Below, piece after piece: positions 1 through 8,345 of a DNA stretch of 64,000 nucleotides (within the stretch, counting starts at the first letter, position 1; each line of letters opens with the position of its first letter). The DNA is taken from NCBI GenBank assembly GCA_028285595.1, contig JANQOW010000042.1, positions 1 through 64,000 on the forward strand. The letters run 5' to 3'. This stretch comes from Hyphomicrobiales bacterium (lineage in GTDB: Bacteria > Pseudomonadota > Alphaproteobacteria > Rhizobiales > CAJQND01). Made by a program: the position numbers and the translations under genes. The notes beneath the pieces were generated by a model. The model was not told the origin of the DNA and ran no database searches. It saw only the letters and a program-made list of their open reading frames with translations.

Positions 1-821
1 ACGCCTGACGCGCCGCCATTTTTGACGAGTATCTCGTTAACTTGAGCGTTGCAGACGACTTGATTGCCTTGCTCGTGAATGAGATCAACCAAGCCCGTCA
101 CCAGTGCGCCCGTACCGCCCATGGCAAAGTGCACACCCCACTTGCGTTCCAAGTAGCAGATCAAACAGTAGACAGCGCTTGCGGAAAACGGGTTGCCGCC
201 AATGAGGAGCGGATGAAAGCTTAAGACCGTCCTGAGGTTCTCGTTGGAGATGTACTTGCTTACCAAGCTGTACACGCTGCGCCAGCATTGATGTTTCGCC
301 AGGTCAGGGGCGACTTTTGCCATATCGAGCCAGGAGTTGAACGGCACATGGCCCAGCTCCTCAAAGCCGACTTCAAAAATCGCTTTGGATTTTTTCATGT
401 AGGCCAGATAGCCGGCCTCGTCCTCCGGTGCGATCCGTCTGATCTCCTGGAGCATCTTTGCGTCGTCGCGCCAACACCGGAACACCGTCCCATCGTTAAA
501 GCGGATGTCATAGAATGGGTCCATCTCCCTGAGTTCCACATCGTCAGAGAGCTTGCGGCCGCACAGCGCCCAAAGGTCTTCAAACAGAAAAGGTGCTGTG
601 ATGATGGTGGGGCCTGCGTCAAACGTGAAACCGTCTTGATGGTAAACCTGAGCTCGGCCTCCGGGGGTTGCGAGCTTCTCAAGTACGGTTACCCGATACC
701 CTCGGGCACCAAGACGTATGGCTGCTGCTAGGCCGCCAAAGCCAGAGCCAATAACGATGGCATGCTTGCCGGCCCGGCCCGCGAACTGGTGTCGATCGCT
801 CGTGTCCACACGTGTCAACAT
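1..821 (-). CDS. crtI: Phytoene desaturase CrtI (C-terminal part outside the window)
   Basis: FAD-dependent desaturase that introduces double bonds into phytoene on the way to lycopene/neurosporene-type carotenoids. The frame stays open from 821 to the left edge (273 codons seen, no stop), so the gene is truncated by the window. After about 20 residues comes the dinucleotide-binding motif (IVIGSGFGGLAAAIRLGARG, ending with an acidic residue in VLEK), then PGGRAQ and DAGPTIITAP. Near the edge is the CrtI signature SFHPLLIGGNPF followed by ERKWGVHFAMGGTGALV, which favours CrtI over the related CrtD. It lies downstream of bchO on the same strand but has its own upstream region with PpsR-type sites. 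The chosen ATG (819-821) lies inside those sites and lacks a clear ribosome binding site; an in-frame GTG four codons downstream is an alternative. Function is confident; the start is not. Confidence 0.93.
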   Translation of the reverse strand, partial: MLTRVDTSDRHQFAGRAGKHAIVIGSGFGGLAAAIRLGARGYRVTVLEKLATPGGRAQVYHQDGFTFDAGPTIITAPFLFEDLWALCGRKLSDDVELREMDPFYDIRFNDGTVFRCWRDDAKMLQEIRRIAPEDEAGYLAYMKKSKAIFEVGFEELGHVPFNSWLDMAKVAPDLAKHQCWRSVYSLVSKYISNENLRTVLSFHPLLIGGNPFSASAVYCLICYLERKWGVHFAMGGTGALVTGLVDLIHEQGNQVVCNAQVNEILVKNGGASG

Positions 822-830
822 AAGTTGACA
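803..830. promoter_or_regulatory. Two overlapping PpsR/CrtJ-type sites at crtI
   Basis: Two TGT-N12-ACA motifs overlap by 8 bp: 803-820 (TGTCCACACGTGTCAACA) and 813-830 (TGTCAACATAAGTTGACA). The second is a perfect 7+7 inverted repeat. This is the known PpsR/CrtJ recognition pattern, and ppsR is encoded nearby. The proposed crtI ATG lies inside both sites, so bound repressor would cover the translation start or a very close transcription start. Confidence 0.75.
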
Positions 831-883
831 TTTAACTATGTAAATTAAAATTGCGCAAGTAGAACTGTGGTTAAGTGCGGGCC

Positions 884-1768
884 TCAAGCTACAGAGCACC
901 ATTCCGACTTGATAATTTCGACCGCTCTTAGGGGATCTTCCTCATGCGCCAAGTGGCCCACACGTTGCAATCGAATGAATTCGGCTAGGGCATTTTCGTC
1001 CGCCACCTCCTGCGCCACCGTCGATGGCACGGCGCGATCATTTTCTCCAACAATGAATACCATCCTGGTTTCCAGGCTGGTCAGGTCGTTCTGAAAGCCG
1101 GTGAGATCCCAGTTTGCCATCATGCTTAAAGCGCCGGATGCATGTGCGGCAGAGCACATCAGCCGTTGATAATAGGCGATCCCTTCATCTGACAGATGGG
1201 ACCCTGTGCCCACGATCAAGTTTCGCACCACGTCCATATCTCTCGCCCGCCAGGCGAAGATGCGTGGCGCAAGAGGATTCCAGGTCAGCAGTTTTGCCAA
1301 GGGTGAAAACAGCTGACCGGCAACACCGCCCATTGGGGCGAAGGCACCGTTGAAACTGATTAGGGATTTCGGGTGCATGTGATCATCAATCGCCATGCGC
1401 GCGGCGATCGCTGCGCCTGCCGAATGTCCAACGGCAAGCACCGGGGCCACACCCAGCTCGCGCATCAGGCAGCCGAGCAGCGCCGCATAAGACGACAGCG
1501 ACACCTTGCCCGGTCCGGGCATGGAACTGAAGCTGTGTCCTGGGAGGTCCGGGATGACCAGTGTGAACTGTTCGGAGAGCTCGGGTACCAGGTCCCGCCA
1601 TGAATGGCCGGATGCGCCTGTGCCATGGAGCAGCAGCAGCGCGGGGCCTGAACCCAATACTTGCACGTGAAACCGAACCTTATCAGCCAGAACAAACTGG
1701 CTGGCCTCGCGATTTGGCCAATCCTTGCCGTCTTCTTCCCAGTTCAGTGGTGTTGGCTCAAATATCAT
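884..1768 (-). CDS. bchO: BchO, alpha/beta hydrolase of the magnesium chelatase operon
   Basis: Alpha/beta hydrolase-fold protein of 294 residues, found in phototrophic proteobacteria beside the magnesium chelatase genes; its biochemical role is not established. The N-terminal block WPNREASQFV and the segment LLLHGTGASGHSWRDL are typical of BchO, and the nucleophile elbow is VGHSAGAA. A C-terminal His lies in VGHLAHEEDP. It follows bchD with a 15-bp gap in the order bchI-bchD-bchO, so it is very probably co-transcribed with the chelatase. The next gene on this strand, crtI, is separated by 62 bp with its own PpsR sites. Confidence 0.93.
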   Translation of the reverse strand: MIFEPTPLNWEEDGKDWPNREASQFVLADKVRFHVQVLGSGPALLLLHGTGASGHSWRDLVPELSEQFTLVIPDLPGHSFSSMPGPGKVSLSSYAALLGCLMRELGVAPVLAVGHSAGAAIAARMAIDDHMHPKSLISFNGAFAPMGGVAGQLFSPLAKLLTWNPLAPRIFAWRARDMDVVRNLIVGTGSHLSDEGIAYYQRLMCSAAHASGALSMMANWDLTGFQNDLTSLETRMVFIVGENDRAVPSTVAQEVADENALAEFIRLQRVGHLAHEEDPLRAVEIIKSEWCSVA

Positions 1769-1783
1769 GCCGAGAGGCTTGGT

Positions 1784-3571
1784 TTAAAGGCCGGAATTGG
1801 CGCTCGCAGCTTCACGGCGCACGAGATTGGAAACAGATTGTGCGTCTGCATAGGGCAACAGTTCCAGATGCGCATCCAAGGCCGTAGCAAGTTCGGCGGC
1901 GGCAGCTCTTGGACGTGGTGAAATATCAAGGAGCAGCGATTGGATGCCCTGCGCGCGCAATGCTCTGGCAATGCTCAGTGCGTCTGCAGACGCTTGGGCA
2001 CGTCCTTGGGTGCCGTCTTTAGCTATATTCGCTTGGCCATCGGTGAGCAAAACCAGGATGGGGCTGCGGCCCCGTTTGCGTTGATCCTGTGCTAGCGATC
2101 CGCCCATATGCAATGCATCCGCTAAAGGTGTGCCGCCACCTCCGGCAAGCCCAGTTAGCGCGCGCTTTGCGCGCACGAGGGATTTGGTCGGTGGCAATAC
2201 AAGCTCAGCCGACTTTCCTCTGAAGGCAATGAGCGCGACTTGATCGCGCCGTACGTAGCAATCGGCGAGCAAGAGTTCGGCCGCTCCCTTTGCCTCACCC
2301 AGGCGCTGAGCGGCCGCAGACCCTGAGGCATCGACCAAGAAAATGATGGTGGATTCGGTCGGATGATGGAACTTCTGAATGCGGATATCGTCCGGGCGGA
2401 TTTCGATCCTCTGTCCGTTCGCACCCTGGCCTTCATTCATGCGGCGCCGGACTGTTTGCCAAGGCGCAGCGGCCCGCAACGTTTCCACTATGTTGAGCCG
2501 TTGTCCGGAGGTGAGTTGCCCCGGACGCGTTCCGGCCCGGCGGCCTCGTGGCGCCTTTGAACGCCCAACGCCCGATCGCCCCGCTGCTGCTGCGCGTGCC
2601 CGGATGGATTTTTGCATGGCGACTTTCGTCAAGAGATCGCGCGGCAAGATGGCCTTGGCCGCTTCCACCAAGATATCTGTCAGCTCTTGAAGATCTGGTG
2701 GATCATCGCTGTTTTCGCCTCTGTTGTCAGGTGCCTCGCTCGGTTCGGGCGGCTCAGGCTCTTGCTCTTCGGGCACCTCATCCTGCGGCCACTGTGTTGC
2801 GCGCGGAACGAGGACGAGGCGAAGAGCAGCCTCAGCATCTTGTTGGCTTGTTTCGGTTCTGCCTTTTAAGGCGGCATGAACAGTGGCTACATTTGCAGCC
2901 AGGGTACAGGCCCGTACCGATGAAATTCCGAGGCGCAGACTGGCCGCACAGAGCGCCTCAATGACCTGATCAGTTGTGAACACGCGGGGTAAGCGTTCGC
3001 GGGCAGCGACCAGGCAATCGGCCGTATAGTTCGGGTTGTCCAGGGCGTTTGGGGGGATATCTTCCAATCCGATCCTGAAAGCCAAAGGCTCCAATAGGGC
3101 GTCTGACGGCGGCGGCTCGTCATCAAGCGATTCATCCAACACCACAAGCCCGAATCGTGCCGAACTCTTAAGACGCAATCCCTCTCGCTCGGCGATGAGC
3201 TTGCCGTTGTCCAATGCCTGTCCGATTTGAGCGGCCAATCTGGCGTTCATTCGTTCGGCCATGGTTGCCACCAACAGGTCGCCGTTCGCGTCAGCGAGTA
3301 TGCCACGGTCGGCAACCGGAAAGCCGGCCTTCAGTGTGGCCGCCAAATCAAGGCCGCCCAAGATGCGCTGCTCTGATGCATGCGCAGGCAGGCGCCGCAA
3401 CTTCGTGGACTTTCCGCAAAGGTCATCGAGCAGGTGGAGCCACGCATCGCGCACAGGTCCATGACGCCCCCGGATCGCAACGCCCTTACAATGACGCGGG
3501 GACAGGGAAAGCAAAGCCGCGACCAGACACGCATCATCCCATTGATTAGGAATTGGATCGCTGTCTTCCAT
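1784..3571 (-). CDS. bchD: Magnesium chelatase subunit D (BchD)
   Basis: The D subunit of the ATP-dependent chelatase that inserts Mg2+ into protoporphyrin IX, the first committed bacteriochlorophyll step. It forms the AAA+ double ring with BchI and works with BchH, which is not in this window. The 595 residues show a degenerate AAA+ N-terminal half, an acidic/proline-rich linker near residues 268-300 (EQEPEPPEPSEAP) and a C-terminal von Willebrand A domain with the MIDAS motif DASGSA. The ATG overlaps the bchI stop in a TAATG arrangement, which implies translational coupling. A GTG two codons further upstream also keeps frame. Length and layout are typical. Confidence 0.96.
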   Translation of the reverse strand: MEDSDPIPNQWDDACLVAALLSLSPRHCKGVAIRGRHGPVRDAWLHLLDDLCGKSTKLRRLPAHASEQRILGGLDLAATLKAGFPVADRGILADANGDLLVATMAERMNARLAAQIGQALDNGKLIAEREGLRLKSSARFGLVVLDESLDDEPPPSDALLEPLAFRIGLEDIPPNALDNPNYTADCLVAARERLPRVFTTDQVIEALCAASLRLGISSVRACTLAANVATVHAALKGRTETSQQDAEAALRLVLVPRATQWPQDEVPEEQEPEPPEPSEAPDNRGENSDDPPDLQELTDILVEAAKAILPRDLLTKVAMQKSIRARAAAAGRSGVGRSKAPRGRRAGTRPGQLTSGQRLNIVETLRAAAPWQTVRRRMNEGQGANGQRIEIRPDDIRIQKFHHPTESTIIFLVDASGSAAAQRLGEAKGAAELLLADCYVRRDQVALIAFRGKSAELVLPPTKSLVRAKRALTGLAGGGGTPLADALHMGGSLAQDQRKRGRSPILVLLTDGQANIAKDGTQGRAQASADALSIARALRAQGIQSLLLDISPRPRAAAAELATALDAHLELLPYADAQSVSNLVRREAASANSGL

Positions 3572-4581
3572 TAGCACCCAAGATGTTCTTCCACGGCGCG
3601 GGCCACTCTTGTGCCGGAGTCGGTCTCATCCAGGGGATCGCGCCGCAAACGGTGCCGCAAAGCATGTGGCGCCGCCTCTCGCAGATGTTTCATACCCACC
3701 TCGGCCTTGCCATCGATTGCGGCCAGAGCCCGTGCCGTTCTGATCAGTGTCAGCTCTCCGCGCAGACCGTCAGTGCCTAGCGCGGCACACAATGCGGCGG
3801 CGCTGCGAATGATCTGATCGGGCACGTGCATCTCAGCCAGGAGCTTTCGACCTCTTGTGATCTTGCGCCGACGGGCGGCATCTTTGCCCTTCCATTCCTG
3901 CACGAAGGACTGTGGGTTACGCTCATAGGCATCGCGGAGTTTGACGATCTTCACGCGCGTATCCAGATCCGTCGGTGTCTTCACGTCCACAGCAAGTCCA
4001 AACCGATCGAGCAGCTGAGGTCTGAGTTCGCCTTCTTCCGGGTTCCCGCTGCCGATCAATACAAAGCGTGCCGGATGGCGGACGCTCAAACCCTCACGTT
4101 CGATAACGTTTTCCCCGGACGCAGCCACATCCAACAAAAGGTCCACAAGGTGATCCTCCAGCAGGTTGACCTCATCGATATAGAGAAAGCCCCTATTGGC
4201 TCTGGCCAGTAGACCGACTTCAAGCACTTTCTCCCCCCGGGTTAGCGCGGCCTCAAGATCGAGTGCACCGACGATCCGATCTTCCGTGGCTCCCAAGGGC
4301 AGATCCACAACCGGTGTTGGAATTTTCTCTACCTCAATCGGCTTCTTAGGGGAGGTGCCTTCATTGTGTGATTCTGGATCTGAGTTAAACCGGCACCCTC
4401 GTACAACTTGAATGGGTGGGAGTAGCCCTGCCAGTGCTCTCACCGCTGTGGACTTACCGGTGCCACGATCGCCAAAGATCAAGATGCCCCCAATTGATTG
4501 ATCGACAGCCACCGCCATCAGCGCGCGGCACACTTCGTCCTGGCCGATAATCGCAGAGAAGGGAAAGACCGGTGACGACAT
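3571..4581 (-). CDS. bchI: Magnesium chelatase ATPase subunit I (BchI)
   Basis: AAA+ ATPase subunit of magnesium chelatase, 336 residues, the usual length. Walker A is GDRGTGKST near residue 37, Walker B is in FLYIDEVNLLEDH, and sensor 1 is in LIGSGNPEEGELRPQLLDRF. It powers BchD/BchH-dependent Mg2+ insertion in the cytoplasm. It is the first gene of the bchI-bchD-bchO unit, and a PpsR-type palindrome lies 64 bp upstream of its ATG, so oxygen and light repression is likely. On the minus strand one half of that palindrome reads TTGACA and could double as a -35 hexamer. Confidence 0.97.
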   Translation of the reverse strand: MSSPVFPFSAIIGQDEVCRALMAVAVDQSIGGILIFGDRGTGKSTAVRALAGLLPPIQVVRGCRFNSDPESHNEGTSPKKPIEVEKIPTPVVDLPLGATEDRIVGALDLEAALTRGEKVLEVGLLARANRGFLYIDEVNLLEDHLVDLLLDVAASGENVIEREGLSVRHPARFVLIGSGNPEEGELRPQLLDRFGLAVDVKTPTDLDTRVKIVKLRDAYERNPQSFVQEWKGKDAARRRKITRGRKLLAEMHVPDQIIRSAAALCAALGTDGLRGELTLIRTARALAAIDGKAEVGMKHLREAAPHALRHRLRRDPLDETDSGTRVARAVEEHLGC

Positions 4582-4645
4582 CTTTGCATGTCCCTATGTG
4601 AGCTGCTGCAGGATGCGCCCAAGCATGAAGGTTTGCAGGGCAAAG

Positions 4646-4663
4646 TGTCAAGATAAATTGACA
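4646..4663. promoter_or_regulatory. PpsR/CrtJ-type site upstream of bchI
   Basis: TGTCAAGATAAATTGACA is a TGT-N12-ACA motif in the gap between the DUF3422 gene and bchI. Read on the minus strand it ends in TTGACA and is followed about 17-18 bases later by a weak -10-like TCATGC/CATGCT. Repressor binding would therefore cover the probable bchI promoter. Confidence 0.75.
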
Positions 4664-4701
4664 CATCGTGCAAAATTGGAGACCTTTTGGTGAGACCGTG
4701 C

Positions 4702-5997
4702 CTAGTCTTCGTTGAGCGATTGCTTCACCCGGTGTGTGCCCCATGCAACAACAAGAGCGACAATCGGGATGCTCGCGGCAGTGACCACGGTTTCGCTCCA
4801 GGGCAGATGCCCTGAAGTTTTCAGGGCCTTGGCCATGTAGTTGACCAAACCCACAATGTAATAGGTGATAGCGGCGATTGAGAGCCCTTCGACGGTTTGC
4901 TGCAGGCGCAGTTGCATCCGTGCGCGCCGGTTCATGCTCTCCAGCAAGGCCTGATTCTGCTTTTCCCGGGAAATATCAACGCGTGTTGAGAGAAGCTGCG
5001 TTGCCCGCGCCACTCGTTCGGAAATCGTTCCAAGTCGGTTCGCTGCTGCTTCGCAGGTCCGCATCGCCGGAGTCAAACGCCGGTCAATAAACTCTCCAAA
5101 TGTCTGAAGCCCTTCAATCCTGTGTTCTCGCAGCTCCGAGATACGTTCCTCGACAAGTTGGGAGTATGCCCTCGCTGCAGAAAAACGAAACTGCGTGCGG
5201 GTATGCTCTTGAACGATATCCGCATGCAGCAATGTGAGACGATCTAACAGGGCTGGTTCCTTGGTCTCATCAGCGCCGCGCATCTCAGCGGTAATGCCGG
5301 TAAGCTCTTGCTCAAATGAACTCAATAGGGGCGCCAGTCTTCGCGTCATTGCAAACGCGAGCAAAGCCAGCATACGATAGGTATCGATCTCCAACAGTCT
5401 CTGGACGGTGCGACCGCGCTGGCGAGGTGCCATGTCGCGTTCATAAACCAGTACTCTCCCGAACCCGTCCGCGTGAGCCCGAAAATCCGAATAAGCCCGC
5501 GCCAACCCGCCCGTCAGATCTGCGCCGATGAGCATATTGCCGTCAAAAAATTCTTTGCCCAGCTTTGCCTCATCCAGTTTGCCGGCTGGTAAGGGCAGCA
5601 GCTCCACATGGTTCGCAACCATGATTTCGCCCGACAAACCACTGAGCCAATCTTGCGGTACGGCAGCCAAGGCGAAGGTGGAGAACGGTTTCTCCTTGGG
5701 CTCTGCTGATACGAAGAACCAGTATCTTGTGAACTCCGTGTGCCGCTCCCACTTCATCCGAAACGGGCCAAGGTCCACGCTAAAATGGTTGGCGCCATCC
5801 TCTGGGGGTTCACATTCATAGCGCGCGCATAGATCGGAAACCGGGTCTGCGCCGAGTTCACCGAAGAGCACGATATAGGAGATGCGAGCCCGCTTGGGCA
5901 GATCTTCAGTAGGGCGCGCGTGCGCCTCGTTCATAAGGGCAAAACGCTCAGGATGATCTGTGGGCAAGCTTTTGCCGCTCGTTCCAAACGTCTTCAT
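4702..5997 (-). CDS. DUF3422 family protein, possibly membrane-anchored
   Basis: A 431-residue protein recognisable as the DUF3422 family; its molecular function is unknown. The opening PTDHPERFALMNEAHARP is typical of the family. The middle is mainly helical with heptad-like stretches around residues 240-365. Two hydrophobic segments lie at the C-terminus (LSIAAITYYIVGLVNYMA and TVVTAASIPIVALVVAWGT), suggesting an inner-membrane anchor. It sits between ppsR and bchI on the same strand, 120 bp upstream of bchI, so it might be expressed with either. No photosynthetic role can be assigned from sequence alone. Confidence 0.8.
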   Translation of the reverse strand: MKTFGTSGKSLPTDHPERFALMNEAHARPTEDLPKRARISYIVLFGELGADPVSDLCARYECEPPEDGANHFSVDLGPFRMKWERHTEFTRYWFFVSAEPKEKPFSTFALAAVPQDWLSGLSGEIMVANHVELLPLPAGKLDEAKLGKEFFDGNMLIGADLTGGLARAYSDFRAHADGFGRVLVYERDMAPRQRGRTVQRLLEIDTYRMLALLAFAMTRRLAPLLSSFEQELTGITAEMRGADETKEPALLDRLTLLHADIVQEHTRTQFRFSAARAYSQLVEERISELREHRIEGLQTFGEFIDRRLTPAMRTCEAAANRLGTISERVARATQLLSTRVDISREKQNQALLESMNRRARMQLRLQQTVEGLSIAAITYYIVGLVNYMAKALKTSGHLPWSETVVTAASIPIVALVVAWGTHRVKQSLNED

Positions 5998-6058
5998 TCT
6001 CAGCCTAAACTAGAACAGAAGCGTCCTTCGCTAAAAAAACGCCCTTAGCTGGCAGGCA

Positions 6059-7453
6059 TTATTCCTCCTCCGCCAACCCGAACCTGCGAAGCTTCGTGTA
6101 GAGTGCTTGACGACTAAGTCCCAGAACTTTGGCGGCGAGGGCCCGATTGTTGCCGGTGAGCTTGAGAGCTGCTTCAATGCAACTGCGCTCGATAAGATCG
6201 GTAGAATCCTTGACGAGCTCCTTGAGCGGTACTTTCCCGATCAACTCGGTAAGGTGCTCGGTAGATTTGAGTTGATCGTGCCCGTTTCCGTTCACTGATG
6301 AGACCCGCAAAGACACATTGCGCATAACCACGCCCAGGCTTGCGGGCTTAGAATTTGGCATGTTCACAATGGAAAGCTCAACATCGGTCTTCAACCCGGC
6401 AGAACTGCGTGCGGTTGCAGGTACCATATACAAACGCCCATGCTGCCTCGCATTTGACAACATGACATCCAAGTTGACGTCAGGACCGTCGAAGAAGTCG
6501 CTTAAGGGTCGTCCATTCACACGTTCGGCCGAGCTGCTTTGCGTCAGCTCAACGAATGAATCATTCGACCAGATGATGCGATTATCATCGTCAATAAGAA
6601 CAACAGCTTCGCTGGCCAATCGCAGCAGCTTCACGAGGTTTGCTTCTTGATTTTCTTCGGGAGCGTCTGTCTCAAGCGGCTTTGCAGTCAGCAAAAATAG
6701 CGAAGAGCCACGCGACCGAAAAACATCGATCTTCAGCTCGATCGCCGCACCATCATCAGTCGAGTGAGCGCGCAAAGTTAGCGGCTCTCCAGAGCTTGCA
6801 ACGGTCGTCAAACTCTGCTCGATCAGAGGCTTGTCTTGCTTTTGAAACAAACGGGTCAGTTTGCGGCCGATCAATGCGTTCACGTCAGATTGAAAAAGCT
6901 CTGCGGCACAGGGGTTCAACTCCCGCACCTGACCAGACACGCCGTCAACAATCATGAAGGCTTCAGCAGCGGTTTGGAACACCATCCGATAGCGTGCTTC
7001 GGACTGTCTCTGTTCTTCGTACTTTTGTTCCATCGACTGCTGCGCAGACACCAGCCGGCTTTGCAGCGCCGCCATTGGCGACAAATCGCGGCCCATAAGG
7101 AGCACGTCCTGGCCATTGCCCGTCGAAACGGCTGTGTACTGAACTGGCACGGTTGAGCCTGCAACGCCCAGATGATTGATCTCGCTGGATCTTGGCGCTT
7201 GGCCACCACGAGCCGATTTAACCAGCTTTTTGATTTTGCCCTGGCACTCAATCGTGACCACATCATCTAAGGGCTGACCAAACCAACTCGCGACGTCTAG
7301 CCGGCTCCGGTCAATGTCGCTGGCAGCATCTCGAATGATGCCTTCGTGATCAACAACCAAAGCGACGTCGGACGCCGACGTGATGAATGATCCCACGGTC
7401 TGAGGGTCCACATCCGTCAGATGCGCGTCAGGTTGTGTAAATTGCGTTGCCAT
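6059..7453 (-). CDS. ppsR: PpsR/CrtJ photosynthesis gene repressor
   Basis: Transcriptional regulator of photosynthesis genes that binds TGT-N12-ACA sites, usually repressing under oxygen or light. The 464 residues include PAS-like domains (about 21-130, 155-265 and 277-385), a coiled-coil-like stretch near 131-155 (QSRLVSAQQSMEQKYEEQRQ), and a C-terminal Fis-type helix-turn-helix (NNRALAAKVLGLSRQALYTK). Cysteines are at about residues 70, 182 and 425. The last lies in ERSCIEAAL and matches the conserved helix-turn-helix cysteine. No cysteine is found near residue 250, where Rhodobacter proteins have their redox partner. A near-consensus PpsR site covers its own start region. It is divergent from the bacteriophytochrome operon. 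Confidence 0.93.
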   Translation of the reverse strand: MATQFTQPDAHLTDVDPQTVGSFITSASDVALVVDHEGIIRDAASDIDRSRLDVASWFGQPLDDVVTIECQGKIKKLVKSARGGQAPRSSEINHLGVAGSTVPVQYTAVSTGNGQDVLLMGRDLSPMAALQSRLVSAQQSMEQKYEEQRQSEARYRMVFQTAAEAFMIVDGVSGQVRELNPCAAELFQSDVNALIGRKLTRLFQKQDKPLIEQSLTTVASSGEPLTLRAHSTDDGAAIELKIDVFRSRGSSLFLLTAKPLETDAPEENQEANLVKLLRLASEAVVLIDDDNRIIWSNDSFVELTQSSSAERVNGRPLSDFFDGPDVNLDVMLSNARQHGRLYMVPATARSSAGLKTDVELSIVNMPNSKPASLGVVMRNVSLRVSSVNGNGHDQLKSTEHLTELIGKVPLKELVKDSTDLIERSCIEAALKLTGNNRALAAKVLGLSRQALYTKLRRFGLAEEE

Positions 7454-7456
7454 GGG

Positions 7457-7474
7457 TGTCCAATTGCGTTGACG
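7457..7474. promoter_or_regulatory. Near-consensus PpsR site just upstream of ppsR
   Basis: TGTCCAATTGCGTTGACG matches TGT-N12-ACA except for the final base. It closely resembles the consensus site upstream of puc (TGTCCAATTTGATTGACA). It begins 4 bp from the ppsR start codon, so it could mediate weak autoregulation. The assignment rests on similarity only. Confidence 0.45.
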
Positions 7475-7688
7475 TACTAAGCACTATAACATGCTTTACT
7501 ATTGTGCAACGGCACCGAGCAAAAAAGTGTAGCTCACAAACAGGTTATCTCCGGGAGGTACTCAACGTTAATTCGGTAAATGACTCTTTCGCTCGGCGCA
7601 GCCGGAATAGGTGAAAATGTGATTGGCGTTTGCATTGGGTTGGTGAAGGATGCACGCTTCATGGGACCCGTGGGTTCGGAGAGCGGAA

Positions 7689-8345
7689 ATGGTGGAGCGC
7701 AAAAAATCAGCTAGAAGAAATGACAAAAGTCGCTTCGTGCTGCGGTCAGAAACCGCAATGATTCACGATCAGCTTCATCAAGTTGCGTGTTTCCAGGCAC
7801 TTTTTGAGGGTACCCTGACGCTCGATCAGTATGTGGCACTCATTGAGCGTATGCACGGGTTTTATGCAGATCTAGACTTACAGGTAGAAACGGCTTGCAG
7901 CCGCTACGGTCTTCCGAGTGAAGACTTTGACTATGCGCCTCGAGCGGAGCTCTTCGCACGAGATCTTGAAGCCCTCGGCCTGACACGCAAGGATATCAAC
8001 TCAGGCGCCAAGTACCATCACCCGGGGCCAATCGAATCTGCTGAAGGTCTGAGCGGAGTGCTATATGTCATTGAGGGCTCAGTTCTGGGAGGCGCTGTGA
8101 TCGCGAAAGCCCTGCAAGGTCTGCCAGCACCGGAAACGGTCCGGCGACAAAACTATTGGACCTGGTGCCAAACCCATGGCGCCCGTAGATGGGCTATGAC
8201 CCTGCGCATGTTAGATGATCTCGATCGGCGGGGAGTTGATCGAGAGGCTATGGTGGATTCAGCGAAATCGACCTTCGCGGCAATGCATGATTGGTTAAGT
8301 CCTCTGGGTTCTTCGCAGGTTGCCGCCCAGAGGCACGTCCAGTGA
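7689..8345 (+). CDS. bphO: Biliverdin-producing heme oxygenase of the bacteriophytochrome operon
   Basis: Heme oxygenase that opens heme to biliverdin IX-alpha, the chromophore for the phytochrome encoded next. The family start RSETAMIHDQL places the probable proximal His at residue 26, and the distal-helix segment is GVLYVIEGSVLGGAVIA. The ATG at 7689 was chosen because a GGAGAG-like ribosome binding site lies just upstream and it gives 218 residues; a start at 7650 is possible but lacks such a site. The stop overlaps the GTG start of bphP by 4 bp, so the two are translationally coupled. It is divergent from ppsR. Confidence 0.88.
   Translation: MVERKKSARRNDKSRFVLRSETAMIHDQLHQVACFQALFEGTLTLDQYVALIERMHGFYADLDLQVETACSRYGLPSEDFDYAPRAELFARDLEALGLTRKDINSGAKYHHPGPIESAEGLSGVLYVIEGSVLGGAVIAKALQGLPAPETVRRQNYWTWCQTHGARRWAMTLRMLDDLDRRGVDREAMVDSAKSTFAAMHDWLSPLGSSQVAAQRHVQ

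Noticed and set aside
1-821. CrtD (methoxyneurosporene dehydrogenase)
   Set aside because: The PTIITAPFLFEDL and SFHPLLIGGNPF...ERKWGVHFAMGG segments are those of CrtI.
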